From contig CACYQN010000006.1 of assembly GCA_902776565.1 (NCBI GenBank), positions 90,709 through 154,708 on the forward strand: 64,000 nucleotides of DNA. Direction: 5' to 3'. This document shows, one piece after another, positions 19,501-28,031 of the stretch. Under the pieces are notes generated by a model. The model was not told where the DNA came from. It saw only the letters and a program-made list of their open reading frames with translations, and did no database searches. The DNA is from an uncultured Bacteroidia bacterium. Lineage in GTDB: Bacteria > Bacteroidota > Bacteroidia > Bacteroidales > ML635J-15. A program made the position numbers and the translations under genes. Every line of letters begins with the position of its first letter. The stretch's first letter is position 1.

Positions 19501-19694
19501 CTTCTGGCACAATATCTGCCGCTGTGCGCACCTTCACTTGTTATTTCCCAACGGTATTGGTTTCCAGAGCGTTCCCACTGCATAGAAGAGAAATCACCGC
19601 TTTCCCAGTCTTCCGTCATTGCTGACGGGCTTTGTGCAGAAAGCGAGAGCACAAATGCAAGTGAAATTAAAATTATGTTTACTATCTTCTTCAT
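16590..19694 (-). CDS. T9SS-exported multidomain M14 zinc carboxypeptidase
   Basis: 1034 residues. The start is set at MKKIVNIILISLAF (19694) because it gives a signal peptide ending SLSAQ; the ATG 21 codons upstream adds a polar extension. Domain order: signal peptide; MAM/lectin-like beta domain (about 25-165); choice-of-anchor-J-like domain (about 195-385, DDWIISPELNFSEAFTFSFYAR as split blocks); fibronectin-like linker; M14 peptidase (about 460-780) with zinc ligands H553 and E556 in SSSMHGTEVV and H664 in VNFHCGAEL; a carboxypeptidase-regulatory-like beta domain (WGVVSDAITHEPVEAMI); a further beta domain; and a C-terminal T9SS sorting domain (VVYPNPTRDYLTIE...LIQGTYYLR). It should be secreted or surface-attached and trim peptides outside the cell. 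Confidence 0.92.
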   Translation of the reverse strand: MKKIVNIILISLAFVLSLSAQSPSAMTEDWESGDFSSMQWERSGNQYRWEITSEGAHSGRYCARSGNYYTKNTESVLQLSVYLNESGTFSYFRKIFSAESSGTFYFYIDGVQKETLSGYADWSEYQCEITSGFHVLKFCYQRNGNASKGSDCVWIDDISLPNGIQMNTSADLCDAPAQLHAETAGNNVVLTWNGSQNPHEILIFDDVEGHEHGAINSQGTVGWSYIDGDNLPTGTFSSMNFLNEGDTMAFIVIDDQQISGTGGNYYLANSGHNYFGCPFHSNIRNDDWIISPELNFSEAFTFSFYARNFSRNYNEKFVASYSITDANESSFIPLHCDTIETTYLWTEYSFYVPSSAKYVALHCVSYDQYMLCLDDISIRGQIGHTCNVYRDGVLIATNVADSTYTDIGVASGSHCYTITYNCGGNTESAHSNEVCIEATNLSKAEITAIIDSIATTTRETLENQDHPTREVSNAHMATTLEDMFEWNKYPTYDVYTQLLQYFKETFPNLCEIDTILEDTPHPDLHHSIFAIHISNTLGETTTKPAFLYSSSMHGTEVVCFQMMLHLADYILNNATTDSAVMKVLDNVDLYICPLENPDGTYHATNDLIWQGEGYSTYHNYNDVQLNRNYPHLPGLGTEANIQPETQAIIDYVTPLHFVMSVNFHCGAELLNYPWDSWTTSQRAHADSDWFRYVCQNYATLCHAQDTSYMYGDGLGRTVIDGGDWGVVSGSRQDYMTYYQRCREVTMEISRTHVVTDPDELQSYWTNSKDALLSYAMECDYGFWGVVSDAITHEPVEAMIKVLNHDYFHSEVYSHQPLGAYHRPIMAGTYIVEVSAPCYRTATFTVTTKPGTKVRHDVELQPLVVAPLAFDQHILSGMQATVVALSQNEVFWFDSDTAREAIATGNYYTTPVLFDTETYYIEERFVEDTLVCISPRSSVSVFVHDTTGNTTFIENIDTQNFVVYPNPTRDYLTIESNGVEIADIAVYDTNGRLIFRKEQPTERIDVSGLIQGTYYLRMETTDGYTTILKFVKLDN

Positions 19695-19782
19695 TTCAAC
19701 AGAAACGGCTGTAAGCCTGTCATCCTTCAAGCCTGTTAACCGATTGTCCATTATCAATTGTTAATTGTTAATTGTCAATTCA

Positions 19783-21369
19783 TTAAAATCCCATTCCAAA
19801 CCTCAGCCAGAACATTTCCTCAAGGCTCTTCCATTTCTTTGCCGACTTCTCAAAATTGTCGCTTGTATAAGCATTCAAAATCTTAGCCGACTTCTTGGCA
19901 TTACCGTTGTCAACAACCTTCTGTTCCAAATCTTTAAGTCCAGCAAACACATCATCTTCGTATGATTTGAGGGCACTTTCAAGAACCGGTCTCGTTGATT
20001 GCCAAGCTACGGTTGCCAACTTGTTTGCCTTGCGGTAAGTCCACAGCACGCAGTTGTCGTCGAGTTGTCTTTGTCCACAGACATCGTAAGCCTTTGGCAA
20101 TGCGGTTGTTCCACAGAAAATAGGCACTCGTGGAGTCTGAGCGGGATTGTCAACCGACATCCAGCAGATGCCACCAACCTCGTCGGGCAACCAGCTGCGC
20201 AACTGGATAATGTGCGAGTACGAGCACCAAGCCACAGCCACAGTGCGCTGGAATGTTACAGTCTCGGGAGCAATGAAATTCAAGGTGTTGCGCAAATTTG
20301 TACCAAGCCACGGATTTGCTATTGGACTTACAATTGTATCGTCAACCAAAGTGCCGTCATCGAGGCGCTTCTTGGTAACCATTCGCACATTGCGAGTCAT
20401 ATCGAGGTCGGTGCCTTCGTAGGTACTGCGGAAAAGTTCGATTACCTTGCGGACATCAACATTCTCGTCTGGCTTAACCGAAAATGGCAGTTCGTCCATA
20501 TCCATGCTCAGTCCGAGCGATGGCGCCAAACTACTGAGTATGAAGAACTCGCGTTCCTTGAAGTTCTTGCCTGCGCCATACGACGAAGCGAAAGCCTTCC
20601 AGAAGACAAATGGCTCGTTTCCGTCCCAAAGGTTATACTTTCTGGCAACTTCCTCAACATTGTCGGATGCCATAAAATAGTCGGGATTGTTGCGCTCCAT
20701 CTGCCCTATCCTAGCGATGTTTGCCGACACGCCAACATGGTCGTCGGGAATGCGCTTTGCCGCCCACACACCACCAATCTTGTCGGGACCTTCACCAAGG
20801 ATTTCCATCTGCCATACCTCGTTCTTGTCGGCAATCGTAATGCACTCACCGCCATCACCATAACCGTATTCTTTCACAAGGCTACCAATAAGCTTTATAG
20901 CCTCACGCGCCGTTGTGCAACGCATAAGAGCAACACGCTCAAGTTCCTCAATCAGAAACATTCCCTTGCTGTTGACAAGCTTATCGGGACCAGAAAAAGT
21001 AGTCTCACCAATAGCAAGTTGCTTTTCGTTGAGACAAGGATAAGCAGTATTGAGGTAAGCGTAGGTGTGCTTTGCCTGCGGAATTTCGCCAGCGAGCGTT
21101 ACGCCCGTGGTGTCGGTGCGGCTCTTGGTGTGCATAGTACCCTTGTAAACCTTGTGGGTAGCACCGTCCTTGTAGTTGGCGGCAGGCTCAATGGTCATCC
21201 AAGTGCGGTAGCGACCGTCGCAAGTGTGCGAAGTTATCACCGAACCATCGGCACTGGCCTTCTTGCCGACCATAATGCTGGTACAATTTCCACCTATAAA
21301 TTCTTCGTCCTGCCCGAACGCACACAGCGAAAGCAGGGAAATCAACGCAAGCAGAAAAATATTTTTCAT
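19783..21369 (-). CDS. C69 family dipeptidase (N-terminal nucleophile hydrolase), exported
   Basis: 528 residues with a signal peptide (MKNIFLLALISLLSLCAFGQ). The family's autocatalytically exposed cysteine is C29 in GGNCTSIMVGKKASADGS, a few residues after the signal cleavage; IAHT-like and GYGDGGECITIADKNEVW blocks follow. C69 enzymes (Lactobacillus PepDA type) cut dipeptides. Here export is predicted, so it would act on peptides in the periplasm or outside, downstream of the M14 carboxypeptidase encoded next to it. Six bases separate it from the PepSY-like gene upstream. Confidence 0.9.
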   Translation of the reverse strand: MKNIFLLALISLLSLCAFGQDEEFIGGNCTSIMVGKKASADGSVITSHTCDGRYRTWMTIEPAANYKDGATHKVYKGTMHTKSRTDTTGVTLAGEIPQAKHTYAYLNTAYPCLNEKQLAIGETTFSGPDKLVNSKGMFLIEELERVALMRCTTAREAIKLIGSLVKEYGYGDGGECITIADKNEVWQMEILGEGPDKIGGVWAAKRIPDDHVGVSANIARIGQMERNNPDYFMASDNVEEVARKYNLWDGNEPFVFWKAFASSYGAGKNFKEREFFILSSLAPSLGLSMDMDELPFSVKPDENVDVRKVIELFRSTYEGTDLDMTRNVRMVTKKRLDDGTLVDDTIVSPIANPWLGTNLRNTLNFIAPETVTFQRTVAVAWCSYSHIIQLRSWLPDEVGGICWMSVDNPAQTPRVPIFCGTTALPKAYDVCGQRQLDDNCVLWTYRKANKLATVAWQSTRPVLESALKSYEDDVFAGLKDLEQKVVDNGNAKKSAKILNAYTSDNFEKSAKKWKSLEEMFWLRFGMGF

Positions 21370-21375
21370 ATACTA

Positions 21376-21804
21376 TTATTTTTCCTCCTTTACAAAATTT
21401 CCGTTAAGGTCGAATTGAAGTTCAACATCAGTGTCAAGCTCTATTTCGAAGCCATTCTTGTCGCGCTCAATCTTGTAAATCTTTGCCTTCTTGTAGTTGT
21501 GAGCAACATAGTCGTAAATATTGCTGCTTACGATTCCCTTTGGCAAAGCGACATGTCCTTCGATTTCCATCCAAGAGCCAATCTTGTTGAACTCAATCTT
21601 CACGCCGTTTTCAAGTTTCACCTCGTAGTCACCGTCATTTTCGTCGAGCATTACGGATCTTACATTTTCCTTTGGGAAGTAAGTTCTCAGAAATTCCTGT
21701 GCGGTCATTGGCATGTCCTCGACCTTTACGGGTTTGTCGTTGTCGGCAAAAGCAAGCGCAGAAAATGAAAGTGCGCAAACTAAAAGTAATGTTATGTTTT
21801 TCAT
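21376..21804 (-). CDS. PepSY-like (DUF2874) periplasmic protein
   Basis: 142 residues from MKNITLLLVCALSFSALAFA, a signal peptide; an ATG nine codons further upstream is less likely. The mature part has two repeats of the PepSY-like type: MTAQEFLRTYFP...YEVKLENGVKIEFNKIGSWMEIEG, then SSNIYDYVAHNYKKAKIYKIERDKNGFEIELD (quoted as blocks). Such proteins are common, secreted and of unproven function in Bacteroidota; some PepSY domains inhibit peptidases, which would fit the peptidase gene that follows six bases later (inference). Confidence 0.8.
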   Translation of the reverse strand: MKNITLLLVCALSFSALAFADNDKPVKVEDMPMTAQEFLRTYFPKENVRSVMLDENDGDYEVKLENGVKIEFNKIGSWMEIEGHVALPKGIVSSNIYDYVAHNYKKAKIYKIERDKNGFEIELDTDVELQFDLNGNFVKEEK

Positions 21805-21839
21805 ATTTAAAAATTTAAAAGTTTCTTGCATTCTAGTTG

Positions 21840-21859
21840 AGACGCAAAATTTTGCGTCT
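21840..21859. repeat. Perfect 20-bp intergenic palindrome
   Basis: AGACGCAAAATTTTGCGTCT is a perfect palindrome preceded by GTTG and followed by TTACA, the same frame as the palindromes at 16471, 16555 and 46126. It lies in the gap between trkH and the PepSY-like gene. Confidence 0.65.
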
Positions 21860-21899
21860 TTACATTATATTGTGTATTCCTTTTTTTATAATTCAACAT

Positions 21900-23396
21900 T
21901 TATTTCGTAACCTTATATTCCTTTGTAAATAACAGCAATACCGTGAAGATTTCCAACCTGCCGACAAGCATCATGCCAGAAAGTATCCACTTGGCAATGT
22001 CGGGAATGGCAGCAAAAGTAGTTGCCGGACCAGTCATTCCGTATGCAGGACCTATGTTGCTCATAGCCGAAACGCAGGAAACAAACGAACTTGTGAAATC
22101 CATTCCCAAGCAGGTGAGCAACAATGTAGCGACAAGCACAGTGATTATGTACATCATTATGAACGCCATAACTCGCATTACGGTTGTCTGCTCGAGCGAA
22201 CGCTTTGACATCTTTACTGGAATCACGGCCTGCGGGTGAAGCTGACGCTTGAGGTCGGCGATAAGGTTTTTCACAGCAATGGCAATTCGCGAAACCTTGA
22301 TACCACCGCTCGTCGAACCCGAACAACCGCCGACAGCCATAAGAAGTACCGTCGGTATGATAAACGCCTGTCCCCAAGCAACATAGTCGTAGCAACCAGC
22401 TTGATAACCCGACGATGTCATTATTGCCACCACATTGAACAACGAGGTACGGAATGTCTCCTCGAAGCCCATCGGGAACGACGAAAGCTGTTCGGCAGTA
22501 AGCACCGTAGTGTATTCGAGCGAGTAGAACAATAGCATAAACACAGCCACGCCGATGAATATTATGCCGAAGTACCAGCGCATTTCCTCGTTCTTGCTGA
22601 ACGCCTTGAAACGCCCGACAATCAGGAAGTAGTACAGAGCCAGCGTAAGTCCGCACATCGCCATGAAGAGCGTACACATATATTCAATATATGGCGATGC
22701 CCAGTAGCCTATGCTTGCCTGATGCGTGCTAAAACCGCCAGTGGCAACCGTTGTCATCGAATGGCAGACGGCATCGAAGAGGTTCATCGGACCAAGATAG
22801 TATGCCACAAAGCAAAGCACTGTAAGCACAATGTAGATAACCCAAAGCTTCTGGGCAGTGTTGCGGATGCGCGAACCGAGTTTATCGACCTCGATTCCAG
22901 GCGATTCGGCCGAAAACAACTGTGTTTCGTGCGCCTTGTTCTTCTGCGAGAAGAAAGCCATAGTGAGAACGATAACGCCCAAACCGCCAAGCCATTGCGT
23001 GATGCTGCGCCACAAAAGTATTCCGTGCGGCTGAGAATCGATGTTGTTCATCACAGTGGCTCCTGTGGTCGTAAATCCCGACATAGTTTCGAAAAATGCG
23101 TCGGAAACATTATCGAAAGTACCGCACATAAGGTAGGGAATCATACCGAGAACGGTAAGAATCAACCAAGTAAGCGTAACGGTCAGGAAATTGTCCTCCT
23201 TGCGCATTTTCTTTGTCGTCTTTCTGCCAAGCAGGAAAAGAATGGCTCCGATAAAAAATGTTGCGAGCGAAGGAACAAGCAAAGGAATGAAATCCTTCTC
23301 TCCGTAGTTTATATTATAGTACAGCGCGACGAATGCCGAAGCTAGCATAAGCATCGACACCATCACGAGATTCTGTCCTATAATCTTCTTTTTCAT
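21900..23396 (-). CDS. trkH: TrkH family potassium uptake protein
   Basis: 498-residue membrane protein with the fourfold pore-loop repeats of the TrkH/KtrB superfamily: FFETMSGFTTTGATV, DAVCHSMTTVATGGFSTH, VAIMTSSGYQAGCYDY and SCVSAMSNIGPAYG, each with the filter glycine. It forms the K+ channel subunit and needs a TrkA-type gating ring; no trkA gene lies nearby. A promoter box precedes it at 23444-23451. Confidence 0.94.
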   Translation of the reverse strand: MKKKIIGQNLVMVSMLMLASAFVALYYNINYGEKDFIPLLVPSLATFFIGAILFLLGRKTTKKMRKEDNFLTVTLTWLILTVLGMIPYLMCGTFDNVSDAFFETMSGFTTTGATVMNNIDSQPHGILLWRSITQWLGGLGVIVLTMAFFSQKNKAHETQLFSAESPGIEVDKLGSRIRNTAQKLWVIYIVLTVLCFVAYYLGPMNLFDAVCHSMTTVATGGFSTHQASIGYWASPYIEYMCTLFMAMCGLTLALYYFLIVGRFKAFSKNEEMRWYFGIIFIGVAVFMLLFYSLEYTTVLTAEQLSSFPMGFEETFRTSLFNVVAIMTSSGYQAGCYDYVAWGQAFIIPTVLLMAVGGCSGSTSGGIKVSRIAIAVKNLIADLKRQLHPQAVIPVKMSKRSLEQTTVMRVMAFIMMYIITVLVATLLLTCLGMDFTSSFVSCVSAMSNIGPAYGMTGPATTFAAIPDIAKWILSGMMLVGRLEIFTVLLLFTKEYKVTK

Positions 23397-23443
23397 TACA
23401 TTAAGTCAAAATGTACAAAAATGCACATTGCATAATAAATTTG

Positions 23444-23451
23444 CAAAGGTA
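23444..23451 (-). promoter_or_regulatory. -7 promoter box for trkH
   Basis: On the minus strand the site reads TACCTTTG, matching TAnnTTTG, 47 bases before the trkH ATG. Confidence 0.55.
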
Positions 23452-23578
23452 AACAAAATTTCCGATTCCGTCGTTTTCAATCTCAATAGCAGACAAAAAA
23501 TCTTGTTATGAACAACACATTTTTTCCCTTGCTATGTAAAATGTTAATTATAATTTCGCGGCAATAAATTTCATTGAG

Positions 23579-24430
23579 ATGAAAATAGTTAGAACTGTTG
23601 ATGAACTTACCGCCTTAAGGAATGACAACTCGTTCAAAGGCAAGAGATTAGGTTTTGTTCCTACAATGGGAGCATTGCACGAGGGACACGCATCGCTTAT
23701 ACGTAGAAGCGTAGCCGAAAACGACTGCACAGTGGTTTCGGTATTCGTAAACCCACGTCAATTCAACGACCCGAACGACTACAAGAACTACCCCATAACC
23801 ACCGATGCCGACATTGCATTGCTCGAAAGCGTAAAATGTGACATACTCTATCTTCCCACCGCCGACGACATCTACAACGGTTACGACGGCTGCAAGATGG
23901 ATTTTCACGGACTCGACAGAATGTACGAAGGAGAATTCCGTCCCGGTCATTTTCAGGGGGTTGTTGACATTGTGTACAGACTTTTCGACCTTGTAAAGCC
24001 CGACTTCGCCTATTTCGGAGAAAAGGATTTCCAGCAGGTTGCAATAATAAAACTTATGGTAAAGCAGAAAAACCTGCCTCTTACAATAGTTCCCTGCCCC
24101 ATCGTCCGTGAAGAAAGCGGTCTGGCAAAAAGTTCAAGGAACAAGCTTCTGACAGCAGAACAACTTGAAGTAGCTCCTCAAATCTACAGGATAATAACCG
24201 AAACTTGCGCTGAAATTCCAGAATCACAAACTCCCGACGCTCTAATCGAGACACTGAAGTCAAAAATCGACAGCGTAAAATTCATGAAGATGGAATATGC
24301 AGCATTCTGCAACTCTGAAAACCTTGAACTTTTAAGCAAATTCGATAAAAAAATCGGCACAAGACTCTGTATTGCAGTTTGGTGCGGAAACATCAGATTA
24401 ATTGATAATATTAATTGTGACATTAAATAA
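23579..24430 (+). CDS. panC: Pantothenate synthetase
   Basis: 283 residues. ATP-dependent joining of pantoate and beta-alanine. Seen: VPTMGALHEGHASLI with the HxGH nucleotide site, VFVNPRQFNDPNDYKNYP, GHFQGVVDIVYRLF, FGEKDFQQV and the KMSKS-like SGLAKSSRN. A near-consensus box TAATTTCG lies at 23551-23558. panD, which supplies beta-alanine, starts 38 bases downstream with its own promoter box. Confidence 0.96.
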   Translation: MKIVRTVDELTALRNDNSFKGKRLGFVPTMGALHEGHASLIRRSVAENDCTVVSVFVNPRQFNDPNDYKNYPITTDADIALLESVKCDILYLPTADDIYNGYDGCKMDFHGLDRMYEGEFRPGHFQGVVDIVYRLFDLVKPDFAYFGEKDFQQVAIIKLMVKQKNLPLTIVPCPIVREESGLAKSSRNKLLTAEQLEVAPQIYRIITETCAEIPESQTPDALIETLKSKIDSVKFMKMEYAAFCNSENLELLSKFDKKIGTRLCIAVWCGNIRLIDNINCDIK

Positions 24431-24435
24431 TTGCT

Positions 24436-24443
24436 TAAATTTG
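24436..24443 (+). promoter_or_regulatory. Promoter for panD-rfaE2 (-7 box)
   Basis: TAAATTTG matches TAnnTTTG; a TTG at 24415-24417, 18 bases upstream, can serve as the -33 element. The panD ATG follows 25 bases after the box. Confidence 0.6.
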
Positions 24444-24468
24444 CACCCGTTTTTTTACGACATCTGAA

Positions 24469-24819
24469 ATGAACATAGAAGTAGTAAAATCTAAAATTCA
24501 CAAGGTCACCGTCACTGAGGCTAATCTTCAGTATGTTGGAAGCATAACTATTGACGAGGACTTGATGGACGCTGCAAATATCATCGAGAACGAAAAGGTG
24601 CAGGTTGTAAATGTAAACAACGGCGAACGTCTTGAGACATACGTCATCAAGGGTAAGCGTGGCACAGGTGTAATTTGCCTCAACGGACCAGCCGCCCGCA
24701 AGGCTCAAGTTGGCGACATAGTGATTATTATTTCCTACGCCTCAATGGATTTCGAGGAAGCAAAGAAATTCAAGCCATCATTCGTATTCCCAGACACTAG
24801 GACAAACAAAATAGTTTAA
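24469..24819 (+). CDS. panD: Aspartate 1-decarboxylase
   Basis: 116 residues. Pyruvoyl enzyme making beta-alanine for pantothenate. The self-cleavage site is G24-S25 in [17 protein letters not shown], exactly as in E. coli Pan[17 protein letters not shown] and [20 protein letters not shown] are the other conserved blocks. Its stop overlaps the rfaE2 start by one base. Confidence 0.97.
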   Translation: MNIEVVKSKIHKVTVTEANLQYVGSITIDEDLMDAANIIENEKVQVVNVNNGERLETYVIKGKRGTGVICLNGPAARKAQVGDIVIIISYASMDFEEAKKFKPSFVFPDTRTNKIV

Positions 24820-25301
24820 TGTCCACCCTACTGTCAATAAAATCAAAGATTGTCGATTTTTCAGAAACAAGGAATCTTGTTTCCAAATGGAAATCGGAAG
24901 GCAAGAGTGTGGTTTTTACAAACGGCTGCTTCGATGTGCTCCACTATGGTCACGTATCTTATCTTGCCGAAGCCAGCGACCTTGGCGACAAGATGATTAT
25001 TGGACTTAACTCCGACGCATCGGTAAGACGGCTGAAAGGCGAAACACGCCCGATAAACGGACAAATGGAAAGGGCAACACTGTTAGCAGCACTTAGTTTT
25101 GTTGATGCTGTAGTTGTTTTTGATGAAGACACGCCAGAAAATCTAATCAAAGAAGTGCGTCCGGATTATCTTGTCAAAGGTGGCGACTACACTTTTGATA
25201 CTATTGTAGGTGCAAAATTCGTAAGTTCGTATGGTGGAAATGTTATTACAATACCTCTTGTTGAAAACTTTTCTTCTTCTTCAATAATAAAAAGATTGTA
25301 A
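24819..25301 (+). CDS. rfaE2: D-glycero-beta-D-manno-heptose 1-phosphate adenylyltransferase
   Basis: 160 residues, a stand-alone version of the HldE C-terminal domain. Nucleotidyltransferase fold with VFTNGCFDVLHYGHVSYL (HxGH), VRRLKGETRPI and LVKGGDYTFDTIVGA. Makes ADP-heptose for the lipopolysaccharide core, which implies a heptose-containing outer-membrane glycolipid or heptose-based intermediates. Coupled to panD by a one-base overlap. The kinase half (rfaE1) is not in the window. Confidence 0.93.
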   Translation: MSTLLSIKSKIVDFSETRNLVSKWKSEGKSVVFTNGCFDVLHYGHVSYLAEASDLGDKMIIGLNSDASVRRLKGETRPINGQMERATLLAALSFVDAVVVFDEDTPENLIKEVRPDYLVKGGDYTFDTIVGAKFVSSYGGNVITIPLVENFSSSSIIKRL

Positions 25302-25316
25302 TAGAAAAAAATATAT

Positions 25317-25324
25317 TATATTTG
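25317..25324 (+). promoter_or_regulatory. -7 promoter box for the lipocalin-like lipoprotein
   Basis: TATATTTG matches TAnnTTTG, 27 bases before the ATG. Confidence 0.55.
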
Positions 25325-25351
25325 CGACCAATTTTATAACGTACAAGACAA

Positions 25352-25771
25352 ATGAAAAATAGAATATCGTTACTTTTACTATTAGTAGGTATGGTTCTAG
25401 TGCTAATGCCAAGTTGTAAGAAAGTTGCAAACGAAATTACAGGAACATGGGATGTAATGACGTTTGATACTAGACCAGAAGGCACGATGCAAATTACATT
25501 TGACGGCAATTCTACCGCTATCAGAATACTAAATCCAGATTCTGGAAGCATGATAGTTGATAGTTGCACCTACGAAATTACCAAGAAGAACCTAAAGGAA
25601 CGTATCATCTTCAGAGATAGCAAAATGCTTCCAGGATGCGATGACCTTAATGGAATTTACAGAGTTGACAAAGTAAAGAACGATGTCATCATCGCTACAA
25701 GGATTGAATTTGAAGACGACCCGTCAAGAGGCGGTGCTTTCTATAGGATGGAACTGAAAAGAAAGAACTAA
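25352..25771 (+). CDS. Lipocalin-like lipoprotein
   Basis: 139 residues with signal peptide and lipobox LMPSC. The mature part starts ITGTWDVMTFDTRPEGTMQITFD (in blocks), the GxW opening of lipocalin-like beta-barrels, and alternates short beta strands to the end. Such small lipoproteins are frequent in Bacteroidota; ligand unknown. Own promoter and own terminator make it a single-gene unit. Confidence 0.7.
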   Translation: MKNRISLLLLLVGMVLVLMPSCKKVANEITGTWDVMTFDTRPEGTMQITFDGNSTAIRILNPDSGSMIVDSCTYEITKKNLKERIIFRDSKMLPGCDDLNGIYRVDKVKNDVIIATRIEFEDDPSRGGAFYRMELKRKN

Positions 25772-25793
25772 GCGATTATAAAACTTATTTTGA

Positions 25794-25830
25794 CATAACG
25801 ACTGCTTTCCAACAGTCGTTATGTTTTTTT
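25794..25830 (+). terminator. Rho-independent terminator
   Basis: 11-bp perfect stem CATAACGACTG / CAGTCGTTATG, 8-base loop, then seven T. Ends the lipoprotein transcript just before radA. Confidence 0.92.
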
Positions 25831-25841
25831 AAATGGGACTT

Positions 25842-27218
25842 ATGGCAAAAAACAAAACTATATTCGTCTGCCAGAACTGCGGATTCGTTTCTCCCAAATG
25901 GGTTGGAAAATGTCCTAACTGCAACAGCTGGAACTCGTTCATCGAAGAAGTAGAGGAAAAGGAAGACAAGACGGCAAAGGCATATTCGGAAGCAATTGCT
26001 GGAAATCCAGTCCCAATCCACGACATAAAGCAGAAGGAACTTCACCGAATCGACATGCCATATACTGAGTTCAACCGTGTACTCGGTGGCGGACTTGTCC
26101 CCGGCTCACTTGTACTGCTTGGTGGAGAACCCGGAATCGGAAAATCAACACTCATACTGCAGTCGGCTCTCAACATCAACAAGAAAGTCCTTTACATTTC
26201 GGGCGAGGAAAGCGAAACTCAAATCAAGCTTCGCGCCGACCGAATCGGCATAAACAATCCTCAATGCCTGATTTACACCGAAATAAATATAGACAAGATT
26301 ATTGCTACAATCAAGGCGACCGAACCAGAAATTGTTGTCATCGACTCTATACAGACCACAGCATCTACCGACATAACATCATCACCAGGAACGGTTTCGC
26401 AAATCAGACTATGTGCGCAAAAACTTCAGGAATACGCAAAACAGTCGGGCGTACCTATAATAATAATAGGACACATCAATAAGGACGGTGACATTGCCGG
26501 ACCTATGTCGCTCGAGCATATTGTTGATGTGGTAGTGCAATTCGAAGGCGACAACAACCACTTCTACCGTCTGCTTCGCCCGAAGAAAAACCGTTTCGGC
26601 TCTACCTACGAAATAGGCGTGTTCGAGATGATGAACTACGGACTGAAGGAAGTCATCGACCCTGGAAAAATACTGCTTTCGGGCGACAACAGCAACCTAA
26701 GCGGAATTGCATTCGGAACAGTAAACGAAGGCTCGCGCTCGCTGATGATTGAGATTCAAGCACTTGTAGGAAATTCAGTCTATGGTACACCGCAACGCTC
26801 GTCAACAGGCTTCGACAACCGCCGATTTATGATGCTGATTGCCGTAATCGAAAAGCGTTTAGGCTTGAAACTCAACGCAAAGGATGTCTTCCTGAACATT
26901 GCTGGCGGACTGAAAATCAACGACACTGCCGTTGATGTCTCGGTAATCGCAGCCGTAATTTCATCCTACATCGACAAGGCTATCCCCGACAACCACTGCT
27001 TTATCGGCGAAGTAGGACTTTCGGGACAAATCAAGCCGGTTTCGTTCATCGAAAAGCGCGTGGCAGAAGCCTCAAGACTTGGATTCTCAACAATTTTCAT
27101 ATCCGCATCGCAAAAGTCGGAGGTTAAAGAAACCAAATCGAGGATAATCCCCGTCGCCGATGTTAGGGAATTTGCAACCAAACTCTTCAAGGGCGGAAAC
27201 CAAGAACAGGAAGCATGA
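25842..27218 (+). CDS. radA: DNA repair protein RadA
   Basis: 458 residues from MAKNKTIF (an ATG three codons earlier is possible). Order: C4 zinc finger CQNCGFVSPKWVGKCPNC; RecA-like ATPase with Walker A GGEPGIGKST and Walker B IVVIDSIQT; the RadA-specific KNRFG motif; C-terminal Lon-like domain (IAGGLKINDTAVDVSV, GEVGLSGQIKPV). A branch-migrating helicase for recombinational repair. The wzm-like gene overlaps its stop (ATGA), so radA is co-transcribed with a polysaccharide exporter. Confidence 0.96.
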   Translation: MAKNKTIFVCQNCGFVSPKWVGKCPNCNSWNSFIEEVEEKEDKTAKAYSEAIAGNPVPIHDIKQKELHRIDMPYTEFNRVLGGGLVPGSLVLLGGEPGIGKSTLILQSALNINKKVLYISGEESETQIKLRADRIGINNPQCLIYTEINIDKIIATIKATEPEIVVIDSIQTTASTDITSSPGTVSQIRLCAQKLQEYAKQSGVPIIIIGHINKDGDIAGPMSLEHIVDVVVQFEGDNNHFYRLLRPKKNRFGSTYEIGVFEMMNYGLKEVIDPGKILLSGDNSNLSGIAFGTVNEGSRSLMIEIQALVGNSVYGTPQRSSTGFDNRRFMMLIAVIEKRLGLKLNAKDVFLNIAGGLKINDTAVDVSVIAAVISSYIDKAIPDNHCFIGEVGLSGQIKPVSFIEKRVAEASRLGFSTIFISASQKSEVKETKSRIIPVADVREFATKLFKGGNQEQEA

Positions 27219-28030
27219 CGAAAATCATTTCACCCGACGGACATATTGGAACGCTTGACTACCTGAAGTCGATATGGGCATCAAGGCATCTCGCCATAAC
27301 CCTCGCCAAAGGAGAAGTCAAGAACCAGTCGTCGATGAACATAACGGGTATCTTCTTGAATATCATACAGTCGCTCATTGGACTTGCTATATATTGGATA
27401 GTTTTTGGCGTTGCCATAGGCATCAACACTGGAGAAATCCCCTACCCCGTTTTCGTACTTCCCGGAATCTTCATCTGGCACTACTTCTCGGCAATTACGG
27501 GATATTGCAGCAATTGTTTCCTTTTAAGCCAAAACCTCATAGACAAACTCTATTTTCCAAGAATTTGCATTCCCATATCAAAAGTTTTGCTCGGATTAGT
27601 TGACTTCACTATCGGATTCATCCTGTTTGTAATACTTTTCATTTGTTTTGGACAGACATTCACAATCAACTGGTTAGCGTTTCCTCTGATTTTCATAATG
27701 ATAATAATCTGTGTATCAAGCATCGGGCTTTTCATCAGCTTTATCTCCCTGTTTTCGATGGACACGACGCGCATTGCAGCACAATTAACCAACTTCCTGA
27801 TATTCATTACCCCTGTATTTTACCCAGATACAATAATACCAGAAAATTTCAAGTTCATACTATACATAAATCCTGTTGCTGGAATAATAGAATACGCACG
27901 CTGGTCATTGCTCGGCACACCTCTGCCCGACTTTAAATACCTGATTGGCATAGCATTTACGATATGCTTGGCAATAGCCGTATTCTTCATTTTCAAGAAA
28001 TACGAAAAACGCATTACAGACCTAATGTAA
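27215..28030 (+). CDS. ABC-2 type polysaccharide export permease (Wzm-like)
   Basis: 271 residues with six hydrophobic segments. The N-terminal part LKSIWASRHLAITLAKGEVKNQ and LGIGWxLIQ-like opening are replaced here by SLIGLAIYWIVFGVAIGIN and VLPGIFIWHYFSAI, typical of O-antigen/teichoic-acid exporter permeases. With the ATPase gene that starts one base after its stop it should form a Wzm/Wzt exporter of a lipid-linked glycan. No glycosyltransferase genes are next to it. Confidence 0.88.
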   Translation: MTKIISPDGHIGTLDYLKSIWASRHLAITLAKGEVKNQSSMNITGIFLNIIQSLIGLAIYWIVFGVAIGINTGEIPYPVFVLPGIFIWHYFSAITGYCSNCFLLSQNLIDKLYFPRICIPISKVLLGLVDFTIGFILFVILFICFGQTFTINWLAFPLIFIMIIICVSSIGLFISFISLFSMDTTRIAAQLTNFLIFITPVFYPDTIIPENFKFILYINPVAGIIEYARWSLLGTPLPDFKYLIGIAFTICLAIAVFFIFKKYEKRITDLM

Positions 28031-28031
28031 C

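Noticed and set aside
19999..21768. 589-codon open frame on the plus strand
   Set aside because: It is the antisense of the C69 dipeptidase and PepSY-like genes, which have clear motifs, signal peptides and correct neighbours; the antisense product has no recognisable domain.
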